From positions 1 to 5,408 of the forward strand of contig JAJDCT010000175.1 of assembly GCA_029260695.1 (NCBI GenBank): 5,408 bases of DNA. The letters are read 5' to 3'. Below are positions 1 through 5,201 of this stretch, piece after piece; positions within the stretch are counted from its first letter, which is position 1; each line of letters opens with the position of its first letter. The notes under the pieces are model-generated. The model was given only the letters and a program-made list of their open reading frames with translations. It had not been told where the DNA came from and did not search any database. The DNA comes from Phycisphaeraceae bacterium. Lineage in GTDB: Bacteria; Planctomycetota; Phycisphaerae; Phycisphaerales; Phycisphaeraceae. A program made the position numbers and the translations under genes.

Positions 1-303
1 GTTGGACTCGATAAACGGACGCGCGTCGATAATCGAACGGTCGACGTGACTCTCGGCGGCCATGTGAACCACGAAGTCGCATTCCTTGATGAGGTCGGTC
101 GTGAGTTCGAGGTCGAGGATGTTGCCGTGGACGAAGCGGTAACGGTCATCAGATTCGAGGTCACTTAGGCTCTCGGCGTTGCCGGAATAGGTCAGCGAAT
201 CGACGTTGATGATCGAGTAGTCCGGGCGATCGCGCAGAACGAAGCGGACGAAGTTGGAGCCGATGAACCCGGCCCCACCGGTTAGGAGGATGCGGGTGCT
301 CAT
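1..303 (-). CDS. rfbB: dTDP-glucose 4,6-dehydratase, N-terminal 101 residues (cut by window edge)
   Basis: This gene encodes the second enzyme of dTDP-L-rhamnose synthesis, a cytoplasmic NAD-dependent extended short-chain dehydrogenase that converts dTDP-glucose to dTDP-4-dehydro-6-deoxyglucose. Only the N-terminal Rossmann half is present. It starts MSTRILLTGGAGFIGSN, with the nucleotide-binding glycine motif at residues 9-15. LTYSGN follows near residues 39-44, matching the LTYAGN of the family, and then VVHMAAESHVDRSI near residues 80-93, a hallmark of RfbB/RmlB. The family is usually about 320-360 residues, so some 70% lies beyond the left edge. The ATG at 303-301 overlaps the TGA of rfbD in an ATGA junction, which indicates translational coupling and fixes the start. 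It is the last visible gene of the leftward rfb operon. Related 4,6-dehydratases for other NDP-sugars share the motifs, but the neighbouring rfbA, rfbC-like and rfbD genes favour this assignment. Confidence 0.95.
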   Translation of the reverse strand, partial: MSTRILLTGGAGFIGSNFVRFVLRDRPDYSIINVDSLTYSGNAESLSDLESDDRYRFVHGNILDLELTTDLIKECDFVVHMAAESHVDRSIIDARPFIESN

Positions 304-1175
304 ACGGACTGCGGCTCCATCTGGCCGATGACTTCGGCGAGGTTGTGTTTCCAATCGGGCATCGGGCCCAGCGCCGATTCGGTCTTGCTGATATCCAACA
401 CGCTGTACGCGGGGCGAGGCGCGGGACGTTTGAACTCGTCACTCGTGCACGGCCGGATATCACATTGGTTCCCCGCAAGCCGCTTGATCTCGCAGGCAAA
501 TTCGTACCAGGAACATTGTCCGCCGTCGGTGATGTGGGAAGCACCGCGCTCGCCTTTTTCCAACAGTGCAAGGGAAGATGCCGCTAGGTGTTGGGCGCTG
601 GTCGGTCGGCCGTGTTGATCGTCGACGACGTTCAGCTCGTCACGTTCACGTGTTAGCCGGATCATGCCGTTGACAAAATTTCGGGCCCAAGGCGCATACA
701 GCCAACTCGTACGGATCAAGAGAAATTCACATCCCGAGGCTTCGATGAGTTTTTCGCCTTCGGCTTTGGTTCGCCCGTAGGCGTTGATTGGGTCTCGCGG
801 GTGGTCGGTCATGTACGGCGAGTCGGCTTGGCCGTCGAAAACATAATCGGTCGAGTAGTGGATCAAGGTTGCGCCGATAGCTTTACAGTGATCCGCGAGG
901 TGGCCAACCGCCTCGGCGTTAAGCCGTAGTGCGGCCGGTTCCTGATCCTCGGCACCGTCGACATCGGTAAACGCCGCACAGTTCACGACGGTTTTGCAGC
1001 CGGGCTTGATGTGCTCGGCGATCGAGCCCGGGTCGGTTATGTCGATCGTTGGCAGGTCGAGCCCGATGTGATCGATGCCTCGGGCCTGTAGCAGCTCGCG
1101 CCAAGCCCGGCCCAGCATCCCCAGCGCACCGACGACGGCGACTAAGGCGGTAGTTTGAACCGGTCGCCCGCTCAT
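300..1175 (-). CDS. rfbD: dTDP-4-dehydrorhamnose reductase
   Basis: This 291-residue protein catalyses the last step of the pathway, the NAD(P)H-dependent reduction of dTDP-4-dehydro-L-rhamnose to dTDP-L-rhamnose, in the cytoplasm. Its length is normal for RfbD/RmlD. The coenzyme-binding motif GALGMLG lies at residues 16-22. VVNCAAFTDVDGAE follows, a family signature (usually VINAAAYTxVDxAE). STDYVFDG begins at residue 108, and AYGRTKAEGE contains Tyr133 and Lys137. Thr109, Tyr133 and Lys137 therefore form the short-chain dehydrogenase catalytic triad. Further family motifs are RTSWLY, NFVNGMIRL and VDDQHGRPT. The ATG at 1175-1173 overlaps the TGA of the upstream rfbC-like gene (ATGA), and its own TGA overlaps the rfbB start in the same way, so all three are probably translated as a coupled unit. 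The Asn of the usual GANGQLG motif is replaced by Leu, which is minor. Confidence 0.95.
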   Translation of the reverse strand: MSGRPVQTTALVAVVGALGMLGRAWRELLQARGIDHIGLDLPTIDITDPGSIAEHIKPGCKTVVNCAAFTDVDGAEDQEPAALRLNAEAVGHLADHCKAIGATLIHYSTDYVFDGQADSPYMTDHPRDPINAYGRTKAEGEKLIEASGCEFLLIRTSWLYAPWARNFVNGMIRLTRERDELNVVDDQHGRPTSAQHLAASSLALLEKGERGASHITDGGQCSWYEFACEIKRLAGNQCDIRPCTSDEFKRPAPRPAYSVLDISKTESALGPMPDWKHNLAEVIGQMEPQSV

Positions 1176-1666
1176 TTGTGCTGAACCTCCCAGGGGAACC
1201 CGGGGATTGAGTCGTAATCACGCCGGTCTTCGTCGGGCGCCGCGGGGTCGTACTGGTGCGTGACGTAGTAGAGCAGTCCGGCGGGCTCGCACCCAACGGT
1301 CGCTGCACCGTGCCAGAGCGGCGGCGGGATCACCATAACACCCGGTCGCTTCTCACCGATCACCGATACCCAAGCCGTGCTGGTCTGTTCGTTATACACA
1401 CCAACCTTCAGGTGCCCGTGCAGGCACAGCCAGAAGTCTGTTTGTTTGGCGTGACGGTGCCAGGCCTTGATGACATCCGGGTACATCACCGAGTAGTTGA
1501 TTTGCCCGGTCGGCTGCAAGACGTTCTTAAACTGGTTCATCAGCGACCATCCGCGGTCGTCTGCGAAGACAGAGATAGGAACAAATACCGGTTCGAGTTT
1601 GTCCTTCGCGATCTCGAAGGCTTGTTCGAGCGGCCCGTCGTGTGTGGTGGGTGTGTTGATTTTCAA
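1172..1666 (-). CDS. rfbC: RmlC-like cupin, putative dTDP-4-dehydrorhamnose 3,5-epimerase
   Basis: This 164-residue cupin occupies the rfbC slot and probably supplies the 3,5-epimerisation that turns dTDP-4-dehydro-6-deoxyglucose into dTDP-4-dehydro-L-rhamnose. RmlC-type features are DDRGW (residues 36-40), AWHRHAKQTDFW (68-79) with His70 at the catalytic histidine position, PPPLWHG (115-120), YYVTHQY (133-139) with Tyr133 at the catalytic tyrosine position, and DYDSIPGFPWE (150-160) with the Asp paired to His. It is divergent: my by-eye alignment puts Asp77 where RmlC enzymes carry the active-site Lys of the QxK motif, Lys67-Ala replaces the usual Arg-Gly before the Leu-His pair, and it is shorter than the usual 180-185 residues. 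It may be a separate RmlC-like subfamily, so the function leans on context. The start used is TTG at 1666-1664; an in-frame TGA lies just upstream, no Shine-Dalgarno sequence is visible, and the first in-frame ATG is Met43, which would remove conserved sequence. The stop overlaps the rfbD start. Confidence 0.75.
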   Translation of the reverse strand: MKINTPTTHDGPLEQAFEIAKDKLEPVFVPISVFADDRGWSLMNQFKNVLQPTGQINYSVMYPDVIKAWHRHAKQTDFWLCLHGHLKVGVYNEQTSTAWVSVIGEKRPGVMVIPPPLWHGAATVGCEPAGLLYYVTHQYDPAAPDEDRRDYDSIPGFPWEVQHK

Positions 1667-1758
1667 GATCGGGTATCGGGTATCGGGTATCGGGTATCAA
1701 AAAATGTTACGGTGCGCTGCTTCTATTTCCAGTTTTCCAGTTTTTCTGCGTTTCTTGC
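1667..1758. other. 92-base spacer inside the rfb operon
   Basis: This spacer separates the rfbA stop from the rfbC-like start and is the only substantial gap in the otherwise overlapping operon. Besides the GGGTATC array it contains a T-rich stretch at about 1727-1746 in which TTTCCAG and TTTTCCAG occur in tandem; on the coding strand this is a repeated AACTGGAA. I see no stable GC-rich hairpin, so I do not call a terminator. Nor do I see a convincing promoter, so the rfb genes are probably still one transcript. Confidence 0.6.
1671..1698. repeat. Tandem repeat, four copies of GGGTATC
   Basis: Four perfect head-to-tail copies of the 7-base unit GGGTATC fill these positions. A partial copy (GATC) lies on the left and a run of six A on the right. 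The array sits between rfbA and the rfbC-like gene and ends four bases before the TTG start of the latter. On the coding strand it reads as GATACCC repeats, which offer no ribosome binding site. Short intergenic repeats of this style are a known habit of some planctomycete genomes (recalled, not checked here). The unit length is not a multiple of three, so a change in copy number would shift any reading frame crossing it. Confidence 0.95.
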
Positions 1759-2493
1759 TTATGCTTTGTTATTCGCCCCGCCATCTTTGACCAACTCGCT
1801 TGCACGGAAGAGGCTATCGAAGGTGCCGGCGTCGGTCCACCAGCCCTCGAGGATTTCGCTGGTCAGGTCGCCGCGCTTGAGGTAGGCGTTGTTGACGTCG
1901 GTGATCTCCAACTCGCCGCGGTCGGATGGCTTGAGTGTCTGGCATATATTGAATACGTCGAAGTCGTAGAAGTAGATCCCGGTGACAGCCAGATCGCTGG
2001 GCGGGTCCTTGGGCTTCTCGATGATGCCCGTGACATTTCCACTGCCGTCGAGCTCGGCAACGCCGAAGCGCTGAGGGTCGTGGACCTGTTTCAACAGCAG
2101 CTTGGCACCGGTGGGCTGGGCGCGGAAGTCGGCGGCGGCCTTGTAGATTGACCGCTCGATGATGTTGTCCCCGAGGATCACGCAGACCTTGCCGCCGTCG
2201 GCAAACTCCTCAGCGAGCTTGAGCGCATCAGCGATGCCGCCCTCGCCCTCCTGGTAGGCGTAGCCCAGGTACTTCAGCCCCAGCTGGTGGCCGTTCTTCA
2301 GAAGCTTGAGAAAATCGCCCGCATGTTCGCCACCGGTGACGACCAGGACCTCATCGATACCGGCGTTAACCAGGCATTCGATGGGGTAATGGATCATCGG
2401 CCGGTCGTAGACCGGCAGCAGGTGCTTATTGGTGACCAGCGTCAGCGGGCGTAGCCTGGTGCCCAACCCGCCAGCGAGGATGATGCCCTTCAT
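1759..2493 (-). CDS. rfbA: Glucose-1-phosphate thymidylyltransferase (short form)
   Basis: This 244-residue enzyme makes dTDP-glucose from dTTP and glucose 1-phosphate, the entry step of dTDP-L-rhamnose synthesis. Nucleotidyltransferase motifs appear in order: GGLGTRLRPLT at residues 8-18, KHLLPVYDRPMIHYPI at 23-38, EGGIADAL at 84-91, ILGDNI at 106-111 with the metal-binding Asp109, FGVAE at 143-147, EKPK at 159-162, VTGIYFYD at 170-177, RGELEITDVN at 192-201, and WWTDAGTFDSL at 218-228 with the second metal-binding Asp221. Its length matches the short RmlA class; the well-studied enterobacterial enzymes have about 290 residues and an extra C-terminal helical segment that is absent here. The ATG at 2493-2491 is preceded by AAGGG at 2506-2502, eight bases away, a reasonable ribosome binding site. 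It is the first gene of the leftward operon, followed after 92 bases by the rfbC-like gene. Confidence 0.95.
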   Translation of the reverse strand: MKGIILAGGLGTRLRPLTLVTNKHLLPVYDRPMIHYPIECLVNAGIDEVLVVTGGEHAGDFLKLLKNGHQLGLKYLGYAYQEGEGGIADALKLAEEFADGGKVCVILGDNIIERSIYKAAADFRAQPTGAKLLLKQVHDPQRFGVAELDGSGNVTGIIEKPKDPPSDLAVTGIYFYDFDVFNICQTLKPSDRGELEITDVNNAYLKRGDLTSEILEGWWTDAGTFDSLFRASELVKDGGANNKA

Positions 2494-2559
2494 AGAATCT
2501 ACCCTTACCCTCTTGGCCCATGTGGGGTTATCCGGACCCGAATTCAGCTAAGCCCGTGT

Positions 2560-2589
2560 ATTGTGCATCGGCTAGAGTTGGTACGCCAA
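2560..2589 (-). promoter_or_regulatory. Weak candidate promoter for the rfb operon
   Basis: Reading leftward, TTGGCG (2589-2584) and CACAAT (2565-2560) are separated by 18 bases and each matches four of six sigma-70 consensus positions. It would place transcription start roughly 60 bases before rfbA. The match is modest and could be chance; some promoter must exist in this divergent gap if rfbA is the first gene of the operon. Confidence 0.25.
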
Positions 2590-2603
2590 TCCATACAAAA
2601 ACT

Positions 2604-2632
2604 TTGCCCGTTTCCAGGTGTTGGCCTATCAT
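2604..2632 (+). promoter_or_regulatory. Candidate sigma-70 type promoter for the glycosyltransferase fusion gene
   Basis: TTGCCC at 2604-2609 (four of six consensus positions) and TATCAT at 2627-2632 (five of six) are separated by exactly 17 bases. Transcription would begin near 2639-2641. That gives a leader of about 85 bases before the ATG at 2725, or about 20 bases before the alternative ATG at 2659. It is the best promoter-like pair I can see in the divergent intergenic region. Confidence 0.5.
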
Positions 2633-2645
2633 GACACTTCCATAA

Positions 2646-2680
2646 GTGCCGGATATTCATGCGTGGGCGCGACCCGGCAC
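2646..2680 (+). promoter_or_regulatory. Inverted repeat in the 5' leader of the fusion gene
   Basis: GTGCCGG at 2646-2652 and CCGGCAC at 2674-2680 are perfect 7-base inverted copies around a 21-base loop that contains the alternative ATG at 2659. A smaller inverted repeat, CACTT (2635-2639) and AAGTG (2644-2648), shares bases with the left arm, so the two hairpins could not form together. Any regulatory role is inference; the arms are short enough to be chance. Confidence 0.3.
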
Positions 2681-2714
2681 AGCCGACTCGGTTCAAACCG
2701 GTCAGGGTACGATC

Positions 2715-2717
2715 AGG
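2715..2717 (+). promoter_or_regulatory. Ribosome binding site deciding the start at 2725
   Basis: AGG at 2715-2717 (context TCAGGTCA) lies seven bases before the ATG at 2725. The upstream in-frame ATG at 2659 has no purine-rich element at a proper distance, and its 22 extra residues are Arg-rich and match nothing I recognise. This favours the downstream start. Confidence 0.5.
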
Positions 2718-2724
2718 TCACGAC

Positions 2725-5118
2725 ATGCAAGCACCACGACGATCATGGGATTCGCTTAGGACGATCGCCTTCCTGGGTAGCTACCTGCCCAGGCGCTGTG
2801 GCATTGCGACTTTCAGTGGAGACCTCTCGGAGAGCATCGCCAAAGCCGCTGAGCACGCGGACATCTGGTCCGTGGCCATGAACGATCGGCCGGAGGGCTA
2901 CCGGTATCCCCCCAGGGTCTGGTTTGAGATCAACCAGAACCGATTGGGCGAGTACCGGCTGGCGGCCGACTTCCTGAATATGTCCAAGGTCGACGTCTGC
3001 TGCCTCCAGCACGAATTCGGGCTGTTCGGCGGGCCGTCGGGGCGATACGTCATCGACTTCCTGCGCCGGCTACGCATGCCCATCGTCACGACCCTGCACA
3101 CGGTCCTGAAAGAGCCCAACGAAGACCAACTCGAGGTCACCCGTCAGCTCGGCGAAGTCTGCGACCGGTTCGTCGTTATGGCCGACAGGGCTCACGAGTT
3201 CCTCACCGATATCTACGACATCCCCAAACACAAGATCAAGCTGATCCCACACGGGATCCCGGATGTGCCTTTCGTCGACCCCAACTTTTATAAAGACCAC
3301 TTCGGCGTAGAAGGCAAGAAGGTCATTCTGACCTTCGGGCTACTTGGACCCAGCAAGGGTATCGAGAACATGATCGAGGCCCTGCCCCGGATCGTCGACC
3401 GGCATCCGGACGTGGTGTACATCGTCTTGGGCGCAACCCACCCCGGTGTGATCGCACACGCAGGCGAAGACTACAGGATTGGCTTGAAGCGCCGCGTCGC
3501 GGAGTTGGGTATCGAGGCCCACGTCGAGTTCGTCAACAAATTCGTCGCGCTGGATGAGTTGGTCGAGTTCCTGGGCGCTGCGGATGTGTATGTCACACCG
3601 TACCTCAACGAGGCCCAAATCACTTCGGGTACGCTGGCCTATGCACTAGGCACGGGCAAGGCGACGGTCTCTACGCCGTACTGGCACGCGCAGGAGTTGC
3701 TGGCGGATGGGCGCGGCAAACTCGTGCCGTTCGCCGACCCCAAGAGCCTCGCCGCCGCGGTGAATTACCTGTTTGACCACGAGACAGAGCGCCACGCGAT
3801 GCGCAAACGGGCCTATCAATACACCCGCCCGATGCGGTGGCAGGAGGTCGCCGGTCAGTACCTGGACCTGTTTGCCGAGGTCCGCGAGGAGCGCAACCGC
3901 AACCCCAAGCCGGTCGAACAACACACCCGGGCACTACTCAGTGCCCCGCGCGACCTGACCGAGATCAAACTCGATCACCTGCTGACCCTCACCGACGACG
4001 TAGGCATACTTCACCACGCCAAGAACACGATCCCCGACCGCCACCACGGCTACTCGACAGAAGACAATGCCAAGGCGCTGGTCGCTGTCCTGATGGCACA
4101 AGACCATCTGGACAGTGCCTCGGGCGGCAAGGTCGAGCCCCTGCTGTCGAAGTATCTGAGCTTCCTTGAGCACGCTTTCGACCCCGAGGCCGAGCGCTTC
4201 CGTGGAAAGATGAGCTACGACCGGCAGTGGAACGACGACGAACCGTTTTCCGAGGATGTACACGCCCAGGCGGTCCTGGCGCTGGGAGAGGCGGTGGCGT
4301 GCTGCCAGTCGCGTGGGCAGATGACCTTGGCCGCAAACCTGTTCCACCGTGCTTTGCCGGCCTGCGAGACATTCGAGAACCCGTACGCCTGGGCCCACGC
4401 CTTGATCGGGATCCATGCCTACCTCCGCAAATACTCCGGGGACAGCCACGCCCGACGGGTCCGCGAACACCTGGCGGAGAAGTTATTTAATCGGTTCCAG
4501 GAAAACACCAGCATGGACTGGACCTGGCCGACCGAGCGGCTCGGCTATGCCAACGCCCGGCTGCCACACGCGCTGCTGATGGCCGGCCGGTGGATGTTCC
4601 GTAACGACATGATCGAGGCCGCGCTGCACAGCCTGCAATGGCTCAACCACATCCAGGAGGGCGAGGACGGACGATTTTCACCCGTCGGCGATGACGGTGG
4701 GCTTGACCGAGGCGGTGAAAAATCCCGTTTCAATCAGAAGCCACTGGAAGCCTCTGTCACCATCGAGGCTTATCTTGAAGCGTTCCACGTCACCGATGAC
4801 CCCGTATGGGCCGACCGTGCCGAGCACTGTCTGAATTGGTTCCTCGGAGAGAACGACCTGCACACCCCGTTATACGACCACCAAAGTGGCGGCTGCCACG
4901 ACGCGCTGATGTCGCAGTGTGTCAACGAGAATCAGGGGGCAGAGGCCACACTCGCCTGGCTCACTTCCCTGCTGAGCCTGTACAACCACACAACCCAAGC
5001 ACCACCGGAGACTGTACTCAAGCCCCACACACACGGCGGCACCAAGCCAACTCAACCCAGCCGCCCCTCACCGAAAACGCATCCCACCAAAGACAACCCC
5101 GAACCCGCGGCGACCTGA
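2725..5118 (+). CDS. GT4-type glycosyltransferase fused to a putative (alpha/alpha)6 glycosidase-like domain
   Basis: This 797-residue cytoplasmic-looking protein has no signal peptide or membrane segment. Residues about 12-385 form a GT-B glycosyltransferase: RTIAFLGSYLPRRCGIATFS (12-31), LQHEFGLFGG (94-103), TTLHTVL (122-128), PHGIPD (175-180), LTFGLLGPSKGIE (202-214) with the donor-site Lys211, and the ITSGTLAYALGTGK segment (299-312) followed by STPYWHAQELL. The second Glu of the usual GT4 E-x7-E pair seems absent (Leu304 after Glu296), which I recall as typical of this subgroup. Residues about 413-755 resemble a six-hairpin toroid: DDVGILHHAK (424-433), HGYSTEDNAKAL (441-452), MSYDRQW and SEDVHA (496-514), AWAHALIG, MDWTWPTERLGYANARLPHA (597-616), QKPLEAS (671-677) and NENQGAEATLAWL (734-746). 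Residues 756-797 are a Pro/Thr-rich tail. Donor and acceptor cannot be read from sequence. Similar proteins, as I recall, occur beside GH130 mannoside phosphorylases and polysaccharide genes. It is transcribed divergently from rfbA. The alternative start at 2659 would give 819 residues. Confidence 0.85.
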   Translation: MQAPRRSWDSLRTIAFLGSYLPRRCGIATFSGDLSESIAKAAEHADIWSVAMNDRPEGYRYPPRVWFEINQNRLGEYRLAADFLNMSKVDVCCLQHEFGLFGGPSGRYVIDFLRRLRMPIVTTLHTVLKEPNEDQLEVTRQLGEVCDRFVVMADRAHEFLTDIYDIPKHKIKLIPHGIPDVPFVDPNFYKDHFGVEGKKVILTFGLLGPSKGIENMIEALPRIVDRHPDVVYIVLGATHPGVIAHAGEDYRIGLKRRVAELGIEAHVEFVNKFVALDELVEFLGAADVYVTPYLNEAQITSGTLAYALGTGKATVSTPYWHAQELLADGRGKLVPFADPKSLAAAVNYLFDHETERHAMRKRAYQYTRPMRWQEVAGQYLDLFAEVREERNRNPKPVEQHTRALLSAPRDLTEIKLDHLLTLTDDVGILHHAKNTIPDRHHGYSTEDNAKALVAVLMAQDHLDSASGGKVEPLLSKYLSFLEHAFDPEAERFRGKMSYDRQWNDDEPFSEDVHAQAVLALGEAVACCQSRGQMTLAANLFHRALPACETFENPYAWAHALIGIHAYLRKYSGDSHARRVREHLAEKLFNRFQENTSMDWTWPTERLGYANARLPHALLMAGRWMFRNDMIEAALHSLQWLNHIQEGEDGRFSPVGDDGGLDRGGEKSRFNQKPLEASVTIEAYLEAFHVTDDPVWADRAEHCLNWFLGENDLHTPLYDHQSGGCHDALMSQCVNENQGAEATLAWLTSLLSLYNHTTQAPPETVLKPHTHGGTKPTQPSRPSPKTHPTKDNPEPAAT

Positions 5119-5143
5119 CTCCGATTTAGGGCCTCATCATAAA

Positions 5144-5175
5144 AACAGCCCGCCACCGTTAGGTAGCGGGCTGTT
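5144..5175 (-). terminator. Intrinsic terminator, U-tract facing leftward
   Basis: AACAGCCCGC (5144-5153) and GCGGGCTGTT (5166-5175) form a perfect 10-base stem. Inside it ACC (5155-5157) and GGT (5162-5164) can pair around GTTA, extending the helix past one mismatch. On the minus strand the stem runs straight into TTTTTATG, a proper U-tract, about 27 bases after the PEP-CTERM gene stop. On the plus strand the stem is followed by GTGCTATATC with no U-run, so it would stop rightward transcription of the fusion gene less efficiently. The two genes converge on it. Confidence 0.9.
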
Positions 5176-5201
5176 GTGCTATATCTTGATCCGATCCGAT
5201 A

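Noticed and set aside
161..571. Open frame of 136 codons on the minus strand overlapping rfbB and rfbD in another frame
   Set aside because: Both genes beneath it carry strong family motifs in their own frames. The alternative translation is Arg/Pro/Ser-rich without domains.
919..1308. Open frame of 129 codons on the minus strand overlapping rfbD and the rfbC-like gene
   Set aside because: It is a frame-shifted reading of supported genes, rich in Arg, Thr and Pro, and has no homology I recognise.
1671..1698. Possible CRISPR-like repeat array
   Set aside because: The units are 7 bases and directly adjacent, without spacers, and there is no cas gene. It is a simple tandem repeat.
1256..1885. 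Open frame of 209 codons on the plus strand across the rfbC-like gene, the repeat and the rfbA 3' end
   Set aside because: It runs antisense to two well-supported genes and through the intergenic repeat, and its protein has no recognisable motif. It is a shadow frame.
2659..2724. Extended N-terminus of the fusion protein from the ATG at 2659
   Set aside because: There is no ribosome binding site at a suitable distance, the 22 residues are Arg-rich and resemble nothing in the family, and the ATG at 2725 has AGG seven bases upstream. It is kept only as an alternative start.
3934..4470. Long open frame of 178 codons on the minus strand inside the fusion gene
   Set aside because: It lies wholly antisense to a gene with clear protein motifs. 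High-GC coding sequence commonly leaves the opposite strand open, and its translation shows no recognisable domain.
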